Below the pieces are notes generated by a model. That model had not been told where the DNA came from. It saw only the letters and a list, made by a program, of their open reading frames with translations, and searched no databases. Source: CBDDDW01 sp965226805 (GTDB lineage Bacteria; Chloroflexota; Dehalococcoidia; Lucifugimonadales; JAGWBF01). From it: a stretch of 64,000 bases of DNA. The DNA lies in the NCBI GenBank assembly GCA_965226805.1, contig CBDDDW010000027.1:124001-188000 (forward strand), given 5' to 3'. Positions within the stretch are counted from its first letter, which is position 1, and the number at the start of each line of letters is the position of its first letter. Below are positions 50,831-60,081 of this stretch, piece by piece. The translations under genes were made by a program, and so were the position numbers.

Positions 50831-53402
50831 GCTTCGCTCTCCGCTGGAACTCGTATAGCACGTTGATGGCCTCCAGGGGCGTCATGTTGGACACGTCCAT
50901 TCTCGACAACTCTTCTACCAAGGGAGATTGTCCAGAGGTAAAGAGGTTCATCTGAAGAGCCTCACTCCGCCGGCCACGACGGAGAGCCTTGGGGCTTGTT
51001 GCAGCCCCTCTCCCGTCTCCCTCCAGATCCCGCAACACCTCCCAGGCGCGGTTCACCACCGCCCCCGGAAGGCCCGCGAGGTGGGCGACGTGGATGCCGT
51101 AGCTCTTGTCGGCGCCGCCGGGAATAATGCTGTGCAAGAACACCACCTGGCCACCGTCCTCTGATACGGCCACGGTGTAGTTTCTTATCCTGGGCAAGGA
51201 CTCAGCCATCCTCGTGAGCTCGTGATAGTGGGTAGCGAACAGGGTCTTACAACCCAGGCGGGGATTGTTATGGATATACTCCACTACGGACCTGGCGATG
51301 GAGAGGCCGTCGTAGGTGCTGGTTCCCCGGCCGATCTCGTCCAGAATGACCAGGGAGCGGGGAGTGGCCTGGTTCAGAATCGAGGCGGTCTCCACCATCT
51401 CAATCATGAACGTGGACTGGCCGGTCGCCAGGTCGTCCTGGAGACCCACTCGTGTGAATATCCGGTCCACGAGGCCCAACGTCGCGGAATCCGCAGGGAC
51501 AAAGCTCCCTATCTGGGCCAAGAGGACGATCAGGGCCACCTGGCGGATGTAGGTGCTCTTACCTGCCATGTTAGGACCGGTGATGACGAGCAGCTGGGCG
51601 TCTTTGCATGAGAGAGTCGTATCGTTGGGCACGAACGTCCCCGGCGGGAGCGCGCGTTCTACTACCGGGTGCCTGCCGCCCTGGATGTAGATTCCTTCTT
51701 CCTCAGTCAGCCGCGGCCTCACGTAGCGGTGACGGGAGGCCGCCTCTGCCAGCGCCGCAAAGGCATCGATGTGGCCGATTCCGTCCCCCAGCAGGCTGAT
51801 CGCCCGGGCCCTCTCGCCTATCTGGCTGCATACCTGCCTGTAGATGGCCCTCTCCAGCTCTTCTATGCGCTCCCTTCCGTTGAGAATAAGGGACTCGTAC
51901 TCCTTGAGTTCTGGGGTAATGTAACGCTCTCCACCCACCAGGGTCTGGCGACGTAGGTAATCATCGGGCACGTGAGGAAGGTTGGAGTTGCTGATCTCGA
52001 TGTAGTATCCGAAGACCTTGTTATAGCCCACCTTGAGGGACCTGATCCCGGTCCTATCTCTCTCTTTCTTCTCGAGGCTCGCTATGTAGCCCCTCGCGTC
52101 TCGAGATGCCAGCCTGACCTCATCCAGATCCGGCGATAGGCCGTCTCTGATGACCTTCCCCTCTCCTGGCTCTCCCTGGGGCTCCGGGACCAAGGCCGAC
52201 TCTATCAGCGACACCACGTCGTCACAGGGTTGCATCTTCTCTTGCAACCAGCCGATAGCTCCAGCGCCCTCCTCCTGGACCAGGTGAGTGAGGGCGGAGG
52301 CCGCTTCGAGGCTCGACTTGAGGCCGACCAGCTCTCTCGGTGAGGCTATTCCCATGCGGACCCTATTCACCACGCGCTCCAGGTCGGTGATATGAGAGAG
52401 GGAGGCCAAAGTGGATTCCCGCTTGAGGAGGTCGCTGTGGAAGTAGCTCACGCCATCCAGCCGCAGGTTCAGCTCCTTGATATCCAGCAACGGTTGGCCC
52501 AGCCAGCGCCTCAGCAGGCGGCTCCCCATAGGGGTCCGGGTCAAGTCGATGGAAGAGGAAAGGGAAGGGGAGGAGCTTCCCCAGCGGCCACCCTGGAAGA
52601 GCTCCAAGTTCCGCCTGGTCTGTTGGTCCAGGGTCATAAAAGAGCTAGTCGAGTAGGTTTTGAGCGTCTCGATTTCCGCCGGCGAGTCCCGCTGGGTCTG
52701 GGATAGGTACTCGAGGATAGCCCCGGCGGCGCCGATCGCTAGGCTCAGATGGGCGCAGCCAAAGCCCTCCAGGGACAACACGTCAAAGTGGTCCAGAAGC
52801 CTTTGCCCGGCGATCTCGGGATGGAAGTAGGACGCCAGGAGGGAAGTAACCCTGTGACCGCCGGCACCCTCAGGCAGTGTCTGTCCTTCCGGAAGTAGCA
52901 CCTCCGCCGGGGACAGCCGGTCCAGCTCCGGTGACAGCCCGGACGCCGGCAGCTGGGTGGTGGCGAACTCTCCAGTCGTTATGTCAACATAGGAGATACC
53001 GACCTCTTCGCCGTTCAGCGCCACCGCCGCCAGGTAATTGTTAGTCCCCTGATCCAGGAGGGAAGGCTCTACCAAGGTACCCGGAGTAACGACCCGGACG
53101 ACGTCCCGCTCTACCAGCCCTTTGGAGAGGGCAGGGTCGCTGAGCTGCTCACAGATGGCGACCTTGTAGCCCTTCTTTATGAGCCTCGCCAGGTAGGATT
53201 CCAGGGAATGGGCGGGAACGCCCGCCAGGGGCACCTTTAGGTTCTTGCCCATGCTCTTGGAGGTCAGGACAATGTCCAGCTCCCGAGAGGCCACACGCGC
53301 ATCTTCGTCGAAGGTCTCGTAGAAATCTCCGAGGCGAAACAATACTATCGAGTCCGGGTAGCGCTGCTTGATCTTGAGGTACTGGCGGCGAATAGGGGTC
53401 AT
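50772..53402 (-). CDS. mutS: DNA mismatch repair protein MutS
   Basis: Mismatch recognition ATPase, 876 residues. The N-terminal domain holds the mismatch-wedge Phe in LFRLGDFYETFDEDA. The ATPase has the P-loop ITGPNMAGKSTYIRQ, DEIGRGTSTYDGLS (Walker B) and ATHYHELT. The C-terminal dimerisation segment (MTPLEAINVLYEFQ) is present. Beyond it, the last residues are EGEGEGEGERRPHPDPLP, translated from a repeat array (50772-50830), so the natural end has probably been replaced. Functional MutS is likely because the tail is outside the core. Confidence 0.97.
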   Translation of the reverse strand: MTPIRRQYLKIKQRYPDSIVLFRLGDFYETFDEDARVASRELDIVLTSKSMGKNLKVPLAGVPAHSLESYLARLIKKGYKVAICEQLSDPALSKGLVERDVVRVVTPGTLVEPSLLDQGTNNYLAAVALNGEEVGISYVDITTGEFATTQLPASGLSPELDRLSPAEVLLPEGQTLPEGAGGHRVTSLLASYFHPEIAGQRLLDHFDVLSLEGFGCAHLSLAIGAAGAILEYLSQTQRDSPAEIETLKTYSTSSFMTLDQQTRRNLELFQGGRWGSSSPSLSSSIDLTRTPMGSRLLRRWLGQPLLDIKELNLRLDGVSYFHSDLLKRESTLASLSHITDLERVVNRVRMGIASPRELVGLKSSLEAASALTHLVQEEGAGAIGWLQEKMQPCDDVVSLIESALVPEPQGEPGEGKVIRDGLSPDLDEVRLASRDARGYIASLEKKERDRTGIRSLKVGYNKVFGYYIEISNSNLPHVPDDYLRRQTLVGGERYITPELKEYESLILNGRERIEELERAIYRQVCSQIGERARAISLLGDGIGHIDAFAALAEAASRHRYVRPRLTEEEGIYIQGGRHPVVERALPPGTFVPNDTTLSCKDAQLLVITGPNMAGKSTYIRQVALIVLLAQIGSFVPADSATLGLVDRIFTRVGLQDDLATGQSTFMIEMVETASILNQATPRSLVILDEIGRGTSTYDGLSIARSVVEYIHNNPRLGCKTLFATHYHELTRMAESLPRIRNYTVAVSEDGGQVVFLHSIIPGGADKSYGIHVAHLAGLPGAVVNRAWEVLRDLEGDGRGAATSPKALRRGRRSEALQMNLFTSGQSPLVEELSRMDVSNMTPLEAINVLYEFQRRAKQEGEGEGEGERRPHPDPLP

Positions 53403-53520
53403 TCGTCCCTCGAGGACCGGGAATTACAGCCATTCTACAGCAGGCCACACCACGATGGAACTGGTGGCGGAAAAGGACATGGGCTCAGGGAATTAACTCT
53501 GAATGTACCTTCGAATAAAA

Positions 53521-53548
53521 TTGACTTTCCCACAGAGATTACTATATC
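53521..53548 (+). promoter_or_regulatory. Possible promoter ahead of the 53652 gene
   Basis: TTGACT (53521-53526), 16-nt spacer, TATATC (53543-53548). About 100 nt ahead of the ATG. A moderate match. Confidence 0.4.
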
Positions 53549-53651
53549 GTACGCATGTTGTGGTGCAGCATCGTCCACGAGACCCTGGCGCGCCCGCTGC
53601 TCACGATCGTACCTTCAACTTTGGTGAAACTGATCATAGGGAGATAGTGAA

Positions 53652-54245
53652 ATGGATCTAGCTTTTCTCCTGGTGTTGCCCGCGGCGTTATGGATACAGT
53701 CCTGGTACCTGCTGGGATTCTACGCCAATCCAAGGACACTGGGCATGATCTCCGCCGCCGTAGCAGTAACCCTCCTAGCCATCGTGCTATTCCAGGACAA
53801 ACTGGGGGAACTGACGGTTCTCAAGCCATCGGGCGCCTTATTGGATGTAGCCATTCCCTTGTCGATCTTTATCCTGGTCTGGGCGATCTACGCCGCGCTG
53901 ATGGCCGGGGTATATCTCTGGGGAATGGACACCCGCAGCCTCGGATTCTACGGCCTCTTCTCCTTCGTGATTTCGGCTCTATTCGCCGTGTACTTTTTCG
54001 TGGGAGGGGAGCTGCTAGATAGCGGTGACATAAATCACGTCAGCTGGCTCCTGGGCGTCGTAGCCATCCTTTTGGCTGTAATGTCACTCCTCTTGTTCTT
54101 CTACCTCGCGTTGGTACCCAGGGGACAGGTAGAGCCGCCGTCCTCTGGGATGAGAACCGCGACGGGCTGGGTCTATCTGATATTCTCTTCGGCTGTGGCG
54201 GTGCTTGGAGGCCTGTTGCTACTGGGCTTAAACCCGACCCTGTAA
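53652..54245 (+). CDS. Six-helix membrane protein, function unknown
   Basis: 197 residues with six clear helices (AFLLVLPAALWIQSWYLLGF; GMISAAVAVTLLAIVLF; VAIPLSIFILVWAIYAALMA; YGLFSFVISALFAVYFFV; WLLGVVAILLAVMSLLLFFY; GWVYLIFSSAVAVLGGLLLL). The size and count recall the AmiS/UreI channels, but I see no specific match and do not assign it. ATG 53652 has GGAGAT about 8 nt upstream. Convergent with the FNR-like gene across a strong hairpin. Confidence 0.72.
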   Translation: MDLAFLLVLPAALWIQSWYLLGFYANPRTLGMISAAVAVTLLAIVLFQDKLGELTVLKPSGALLDVAIPLSIFILVWAIYAALMAGVYLWGMDTRSLGFYGLFSFVISALFAVYFFVGGELLDSGDINHVSWLLGVVAILLAVMSLLLFFYLALVPRGQVEPPSSGMRTATGWVYLIFSSAVAVLGGLLLLGLNPTL

Positions 54246-54298
54246 GCGCTGGGGATAGTCCAACGCAGGGCGAAAAACCCGTGCAGAGGCGAAAATCA

Positions 54299-54326
54299 GT
54301 AGGGGCGATGGAAACATCGCCCCTAC
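54299..54326. terminator. 12-bp hairpin with GAAA loop between convergent genes (family D variant)
   Basis: GTAGGGGCGATG and CATCGCCCCTAC flank GAAA. It resembles the 45806 and 44586 palindromes and lies between two converging genes, so it may act as a bidirectional terminator. Confidence 0.65.
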
Positions 54327-54362
54327 CCGTTTCGCTACACTGAATTCGGTTCCACTCGGCGG

Positions 54363-55136
54363 TTACTGCTTCCAGTAACGCTCCTCCTTGAGCCTAAACC
54401 CCTTGGGGGCAAGCTTCTCCTTGGCATCCTCTATCATGCCCGGATGCCCACAGGCGTATACCGTCGTCCCTTCGGGCTCCAAGTCGAATTCCTCGACGTA
54501 CTCCTCGACTATCGTGTTGACCCTTCCTGTAACTCCGGTCCAGCCCTCGTTCCTCTGCTCCGTGGGCCGGCTGACGGTGGGAACATACACGATTGTCTCA
54601 GGGTGGCTCTCGGCCAGATCTTCCATCTCCTCTTTGTACGTAAACTCGTCCACGTAGCTGGCCCCCTGAAGCACATAGAACACGTGGCCCTCACCGCCAC
54701 GGTGAATGTAGCTTCTTACCGTGCTCATGAACGGAGCGATGCCTGTCACTGTGGCTACCATCAGGTGCCGCGTATAACGTTCGTCCATGGTAAAGATACC
54801 CTTGGCACGGGGCCTGATACTTAGGGAGTCACCGACATCGAGATTCCACATCAAGGGTGTGAGCGCGCCGTCCGGAGGAGGGACCAGCTCCACAAAGATC
54901 TCCAGGGCTTCCTCATGCGGGGCCGACACGATCGAGTAGGCCCTCTCGATACTGTCGATCCCCAGAGTGCAATACTGCCCTGCTTTGAAGCTAAAATCGA
55001 TCTCCGGCTGTAACCTGATGATCATCAGGTCCTTGGTGATATCCTTACGATCTACGACTTTCGCCTTGGGAAGACTCGCTATTGTGTCCCTCAGACGCTG
55101 CTCACGCTCCATTAGCTTGGCATCGCCACGCTCCAC
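54363..55136 (-). CDS. FNR-like FAD/NAD(P)-binding reductase
   Basis: Ferredoxin-NADP reductase-type flavoprotein, 257 residues from GTG at 55134-55136 (AGGAGG 5 nt upstream). The FAD motif RAYSIVSAP and the NAD(P) segment ATVTGIAPFMSTVRS are clear; the C-terminus ends YWKQ. No Fe-S domain, so it resembles small FNRs and Nfn-type subunits. It closes the NuoE/F/FdhA-like cluster (66-nt gap) and may link the complex to NADPH or ferredoxin. Confidence 0.85.
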   Translation of the reverse strand: MERGDAKLMEREQRLRDTIASLPKAKVVDRKDITKDLMIIRLQPEIDFSFKAGQYCTLGIDSIERAYSIVSAPHEEALEIFVELVPPPDGALTPLMWNLDVGDSLSIRPRAKGIFTMDERYTRHLMVATVTGIAPFMSTVRSYIHRGGEGHVFYVLQGASYVDEFTYKEEMEDLAESHPETIVYVPTVSRPTEQRNEGWTGVTGRVNTIVEEYVEEFDLEPEGTTVYACGHPGMIEDAKEKLAPKGFRLKEERYWKQ

Positions 55137-55202
55137 TCAATCCTCCTTTTGCTCACCGAAAATTGCGGGCGCTATAGGGCACCCGGTACATTTGGGTAAA
55201 GT

Positions 55203-58121
55203 TCAGGACCCCGCCTTGACCACCGCCGCCGGCATCAAGACCAGTCCTGGCACATTGGACATAGGATCGGGCTCCTCACTCTCCTCCAGGTCTATGGCCA
55301 GCTGGCCAAACAACCCGGTACATGAGACCGTTCCCTTTGGGGAGCCGCCACTTATGCTCGCCTTCCCCTGGAAATTCAAGTTAGGGGTCCTAACCTCCAC
55401 AGTGTCACCCTCTTGAACCCCCAGGCTGTCAGCGTCCTCAGCATTCAGCTCTACCGGCTCTTCCCGTGAAACCTTGTTGGTCCGGCCTTTGATCACTTCC
55501 ATCTCTCGTTGAGATTGAAGAAGCACACGTCCCGGCACGTATACGAAGGGGTAATCACCGCGGACTGGGGCCCCCGCGACCCCAAAATCAGGGGCGATCA
55601 GCTGGGCCTTGCCGCCGGGGATGACGTCGGAGAACCCTTCGGCGTACAGCACGGGCGTCCCGCGGTGGGATTCCGTAGGGCACGGCCACTGAAGTCCACG
55701 ATACTCCTTCTCCGAGTAGAGAATTTGTGTGGGCAGGGGGTTGGCTGGATCGGGCCTTGCCACCCAGATACCCTCCCCTTCAAGCCTTCTATGGGTGACT
55801 CCACCGTATTGCGGGACAACCCTGGCTATCTCGTCCATGACATCCGCGGGACTCTGGAAATCGAACCCGCCCGCGTTCATCCGCTGAGCTACCTGGCATA
55901 TAGTCCACGATTCGGGCCTGGCCTCGCTATTTTTCACCTTTATAGCCGGCTTGAGAGCCTGAATACGGCGCTCCAGATTAGTGTAGGTTCCGGCTTTCTC
56001 GGCGAAGGTCGACCGAGGCAACACGACGTGGGCCTTTTGAGCGATGGGGCTGAGGAAATGGCCCTGGACCACTAGCAGGTCTAGATTATCCAGAGAGTCG
56101 CCTTCCGCCGTCGGCTCAGACCAGTCGTCCAGCACACCGCTGGTGAGACTGCTGCCGTCCCCCACGACAAACATGGCCTTGATCTCACCCCCGGCTACCG
56201 ACTCCAATATGCCCCTCACTCCGAGACCATCCTCTATGGGAACGATGAGCCCACAGACCTCCTCGACCTCCCGTCTGGCCTGATCGTCGCGGACGTCACG
56301 GTATCCCGGCAGCAGATGAGGGACGCAGCCCATGTCCCAGGCGCCCTGCTCGTTGGTTCCCTGTCTCAGCGGGTAAAGGCCCGCTGAAGGCTTGCCAAGG
56401 TTCCCTGTCAGGATCGCCATATCCGCAAGGGCCAAGACGCAGTCCCGCTGCATTTTCAGAGGTACGTTGTCCAGGGCGTACAGGATGGCCGAACTCTCCG
56501 CCCTACCATAAAGGCGCGCCGCCTCCTCGATCCGATCCACCGATACCCCGGTTTCCAATGCTACGGACTCCATGTTAAAGACACGAAGCGTCTGCCGGAG
56601 AGTTTGTCCGACGTCCCCGCCGGGAGCAGAACGCCGCGAGCTTGTATTGGGAAGGTGGCTTGACTCAGTCGAATGCTCCGTGGTCCACTCGGTTCGCTCG
56701 AGCCCCTCGTCCACAATCGCCTTCAGCATCCCCCCCAGCAACAGGAGTTCCGTGCCGGGCCGGGGCCTAAGCCACACACGGGCGTAGCGGGTCAGCTCCA
56801 CTTCCCTGGGATCGATGACAATGAGCTTTGCCCCGGCCTTCACAGCCTTCTTGATAGGCACCGCGGCCACGTTGTGCTCCTCAGTGATGTTGGAGCTGAA
56901 GGTGAGGATACATTCAGAACTTTCCAAATTCCAAATTGGGTTGGTTGCCGCGGCAACGCCTACCGACTCCATCAGCCCGTTGACCAGCTCAGGCCGCGTA
57001 TCGGAGGTCTGGTCAACGTTGTTGGTCACCATTACGGCCCTGGCGAACTTCTGGGCTAGGTAGTGCTCTTCGTTGGTACTGTTGGGAGAGGTGAGTATAG
57101 CGAACCTGCTTCCCTTATACTTGGGCAGCCGCTCGGCAATGTAGTCCAGCGCCTCGTCCCAGGTGGCCTCCTCCAGAGTCGAACCGCGACGGATAAGAGG
57201 CCGCTTGAGTCGCTCCTTCCGGTTAACGAAGTCTAAGCCGAACTTGCCCTTGAAGCACGCTTGGCCTCGGTTGGCAGGGGAGTTGATCTCGGGTATGACA
57301 CGTATCACCTTGTCGTACTGGTTCACCTCAAGATTAAGTTGGCAGCCGACGGGGCAGTGAGGGCAAATGGTCCGCTCAACCCTGCTGGCCTTTTCCCACT
57401 TGTTGTCCCTCTCCACGAGAGCCCCAACGGGGCATACGTCCAGGCACGCCCCACAAAACTCGCATCCAGACTCAAGCAGTGAGGTACCGTGGGATGTGCC
57501 CACCAGTGCCCGACCCGCCCGCTCGGTGAAGGTAATGGCGTTGTCGCCCCTGACTTCTTCACAGACTCTCACACATCTGCCACATACTATGCAGAGGTTG
57601 TAGTCTCGGTCGTAAAAGGGATCGCCCGTCTCTATGGGCAGGTCACGATACTTGTAGGCAAGGGGCGATTCCAGGTCCATGTTCAGGTAACGGCTGGTGT
57701 CCTTGAGCTCGCATCTCTCGTTCTTGGGACACGTCACGCATCGGTCGTTCACCGACACATGGCGAAGACACACATCCTGGGGTCCACACAAGTCTACCCT
57801 GTGGCAGGTGAGACAACCGCTGGGGTGCTCCGAGAGGAGAAGCTCCATGATGGAGCGCCTGAGCTCATAGACCTCATGGGACTCGTTCTTTACCACCATC
57901 CCATCCTGAACGGGCAGGGTGCAGGATGCGGGGTAGCCTCTGCCGCCTTCAACCTCGACGACGCACATCCGGCAGGCGGCAAAGGGTTTCATGCCCGGGT
58001 GATAGCAGAGGTAGGGTAAGTAGATACCTGCATCTATGGCCGCCTCCAGGACCATCTTGCCTGGCTGGGTCTTGACCTGAACGCCATCGATGGTGATGGT
58101 GATGTCTTTGGCGCTACTCAC
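55203..58121 (-). CDS. FdhA/NuoG-like molybdopterin subunit lacking Sec/Cys
   Basis: 972 residues from GTG at 58119-58121 (GGGGAGG upstream; an earlier start would run into the upstream gene). Domains in order: 2Fe-2S ferredoxin with AACRMCVVEVEG; the His-Cys cluster HPSGCLTC...CGPQDVC; a two-[4Fe-4S] part with CIVCGRCVRVC and CEFCGACLDVC; and the molybdopterin domain opening CPHCPVGCQLNLEV. Formate dehydrogenases have Sec or Cys in a C-x-x-U/C-H-S-P-T-type motif; here the region reads NNVDQTSDTRPELVNGL with neither. A low-complexity insert (TEWTTEHSTESSHLPNTSSR) lies later. Substrate is uncertain; formate oxidation by the standard mechanism is unlikely. Confidence 0.88.
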   Translation of the reverse strand: MSSAKDITITIDGVQVKTQPGKMVLEAAIDAGIYLPYLCYHPGMKPFAACRMCVVEVEGGRGYPASCTLPVQDGMVVKNESHEVYELRRSIMELLLSEHPSGCLTCHRVDLCGPQDVCLRHVSVNDRCVTCPKNERCELKDTSRYLNMDLESPLAYKYRDLPIETGDPFYDRDYNLCIVCGRCVRVCEEVRGDNAITFTERAGRALVGTSHGTSLLESGCEFCGACLDVCPVGALVERDNKWEKASRVERTICPHCPVGCQLNLEVNQYDKVIRVIPEINSPANRGQACFKGKFGLDFVNRKERLKRPLIRRGSTLEEATWDEALDYIAERLPKYKGSRFAILTSPNSTNEEHYLAQKFARAVMVTNNVDQTSDTRPELVNGLMESVGVAAATNPIWNLESSECILTFSSNITEEHNVAAVPIKKAVKAGAKLIVIDPREVELTRYARVWLRPRPGTELLLLGGMLKAIVDEGLERTEWTTEHSTESSHLPNTSSRRSAPGGDVGQTLRQTLRVFNMESVALETGVSVDRIEEAARLYGRAESSAILYALDNVPLKMQRDCVLALADMAILTGNLGKPSAGLYPLRQGTNEQGAWDMGCVPHLLPGYRDVRDDQARREVEEVCGLIVPIEDGLGVRGILESVAGGEIKAMFVVGDGSSLTSGVLDDWSEPTAEGDSLDNLDLLVVQGHFLSPIAQKAHVVLPRSTFAEKAGTYTNLERRIQALKPAIKVKNSEARPESWTICQVAQRMNAGGFDFQSPADVMDEIARVVPQYGGVTHRRLEGEGIWVARPDPANPLPTQILYSEKEYRGLQWPCPTESHRGTPVLYAEGFSDVIPGGKAQLIAPDFGVAGAPVRGDYPFVYVPGRVLLQSQREMEVIKGRTNKVSREEPVELNAEDADSLGVQEGDTVEVRTPNLNFQGKASISGGSPKGTVSCTGLFGQLAIDLEESEEPDPMSNVPGLVLMPAAVVKAGS

Positions 58122-58155
58122 CAGTTGCGACCTCCCCTTGGCCCACTCGCAAAAG

Positions 58156-59868
58156 CTACCTCCTTGTGGTCTGAGGAGAGTACTTGCTTCGAAGGCAGCT
58201 GCCCGTCGGGCACCGTTTCTCCACCATGTGGGCATCGAACTCGTCGCCGAAGTATCGCAGGGCCGAGGACACGGGGTTGAACCCCAACTGCCCGTGGCCG
58301 CACAGAGAGCCCACCTGCATGTTCTGGCCTACCTGGCGCATCAGCTCCAGGTCCGCGGGTCCGCTCTCGAAGCTGCATATGCGCTCCAGTATTTCTAGGA
58401 GGTGAGTCATGCCAATCCTGCAGGGGAAGCACTTCCCGCAGGACTCGAATTGGCAGAAAGCGATAAGGGAACGGGTCAGGTCGACGGCGCAGGTATCCTC
58501 GTCGGCGGCGATAATGCCGCCCGATCCGAGGATGGCGCCGGCCTCTGCCATGACCTCGAAATCCATGGGCATGTCGAGCTGATCAGCGCTGAGCACGCCC
58601 CCCAGCGGCCCTCCGGTCTGAAGAAGCTTCAACTTCTTGCCGTTGGGGACGCCCCCGGCCACGTCATAGATCACCTGCTGCAGGGTCATGCCCAGGGGCA
58701 CTTCCACCATGCCGGGATACTTGAGGTTACCCGAGAGGCACAGAATAGCCGTGCCTTTACTGCGGTTCGGGCCTATGCCGGCAAACCAGTCGCCACCTTT
58801 GTCCACTATCTGGGGGGCGTAAGCCAGAGTCTTGACGTTGTTTATGTTGGACGGTTTGCCGAAGAGCCCGACCTGAGCGGGGAAGGGGGGGCGGAACCGG
58901 GGCATCGCCCGGTTACCCTCGATGGACTCCATCATGGCAGTCTCCTCGCCGGAGACGTAAGAGTCCCCCGTCAGGGATACCTCTATGTCGAAGTCGAAGC
59001 CCGAGTCGAAGATATTCGTACCCAGGATTCCCAGCTCCTGGGCCTGCCTTATGGCCTGCCAGGTCCGGTCGATGGGCCCATCGTGTCCATGCCGTATGAA
59101 CACATATCCGTAGTTGGCCCCGGTGGCGTAGCCTGCCAACAGCATCCCCTCGATGAGCGTATGCGGGTCGCTTTCGAGGATTCCTTTATCGTTGAAGGCC
59201 CCGGGGTCGCCCTCCTCGCAGTTGCACAGTATGTACTTGACCGGCCCCGGCGACCTGGCCAGAAAGCTCCACTTGGTGCCCGTAGGAAACGCAGCCCCAC
59301 CGCGGCCCCTGAGCCCGGACTTACTGACCTCCTCCAGAGTCTCCTCTGGACTCATCTCTGAGATGGCCTTGTACAGGGCCGAGTAGCCCCCATTGGCTAT
59401 GTACTGGTAAATGTCGTACGGGTCAATGGTGCCGGCATTACGAAGCACTATACGGTTCTGGTTCTTCATCATGGGGTGCTGGTCCAGGTCCTGAGTACCT
59501 TCCAGCCCCGGTCCGGTAAGGTAACCCATGGCCAGGTCCGCCACAGGCTCGTTGCGTACCAGGTGAGAGTACATTATCGCGGGGACCTCACTCAGCGTCA
59601 CATTGCCGTAAAACAGCCTGGAGCCATTGGGGATGGTTATGTCTACTAACGGCTCGGCGTAGCAGAGGCCGAGGCATCCCACCTCGCTTACGGTGGCCTG
59701 AATCTTGTGGTGCTCAAGCTCCGTCCGGATGGCCGTGAGCACACTGTCGGCGCCAGCCGCCTTGCCACACAGGGCGGTCCCGACTCTTATCCAGGGCACT
59801 TCTCCGCCCGTGAGCGACTGCCACCTACGTTCGGATTCCGCCTTTATCTCGTCGAAGCTTCCGGCCAT
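58156..59868 (-). CDS. NuoF-like NADH/FMN/Fe-S subunit
   Basis: 570 residues from ATG 59866-59868 (AGGTGG upstream). Starts with a thioredoxin-like 2Fe-2S domain (VGTALCGKAAGADSV...GCLGLCYAEPLV), then FMN/NADH folds with GLRGRGGAAFPTGTKW and SGEETAMMESIEGNR, and the N3-type cluster ESCGKCFPCRIGMTH. It passes electrons between NAD(H) and the FdhA-like subunit. Lies 34 nt ahead of that gene; a repeat (59920-60065) separates it from the NuoE-like gene. Confidence 0.94.
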   Translation of the reverse strand: MAGSFDEIKAESERRWQSLTGGEVPWIRVGTALCGKAAGADSVLTAIRTELEHHKIQATVSEVGCLGLCYAEPLVDITIPNGSRLFYGNVTLSEVPAIMYSHLVRNEPVADLAMGYLTGPGLEGTQDLDQHPMMKNQNRIVLRNAGTIDPYDIYQYIANGGYSALYKAISEMSPEETLEEVSKSGLRGRGGAAFPTGTKWSFLARSPGPVKYILCNCEEGDPGAFNDKGILESDPHTLIEGMLLAGYATGANYGYVFIRHGHDGPIDRTWQAIRQAQELGILGTNIFDSGFDFDIEVSLTGDSYVSGEETAMMESIEGNRAMPRFRPPFPAQVGLFGKPSNINNVKTLAYAPQIVDKGGDWFAGIGPNRSKGTAILCLSGNLKYPGMVEVPLGMTLQQVIYDVAGGVPNGKKLKLLQTGGPLGGVLSADQLDMPMDFEVMAEAGAILGSGGIIAADEDTCAVDLTRSLIAFCQFESCGKCFPCRIGMTHLLEILERICSFESGPADLELMRQVGQNMQVGSLCGHGQLGFNPVSSALRYFGDEFDAHMVEKRCPTGSCLRSKYSPQTTRR

Positions 59869-59919
59869 CCCCACCTTTTCACGTTGAACCGAATATCTTG
59901 CCCTTTTGCCTGTTCGGTA

Positions 59920-60065
59920 CCAGGGCGCTGAAAAACTCTTTCGACCGTCCCCCTGGACCCTTTCCTGGCCAAGATGGGGGAGCAATTGATATCTGAGGGA
60001 CACCCTCAGACTCCCGGCAAAGAGGCTTCGCCCCTCTGCGCACCCTGTCTTCCGCAGCCTGCTAG
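59920..60065 (+). repeat. Dispersed repeat family A, copy 4
   Basis: AGGGCGCTGAAAAACTC at the left, CTTTCGACCGTCCCC, ATCTGAGGGACACCCTCAGA, AGGCTTCGCCCCTCTG and the right end TCCGCAGCCTGCTAG. It lies inside the operon between the NuoE-like and NuoF-like genes. Confidence 0.72.
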
Positions 60066-60081
60066 CCGTCCAGAAGGAAAC

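Noticed and set aside
53652..54245. Urea/amide channel (UreI/AmiS)
   Set aside because: Size and helix count fit, but no characteristic motif could be seen, so it was left unassigned.
55203..58235. Start of the FdhA-like protein at 58235 and a hidden Sec codon in it
   Set aside because: The longer start would overlap the NuoF-like gene with unrelated sequence; GTG 58121 has a good ribosome-binding site. No in-frame UGA was found in the motif region.
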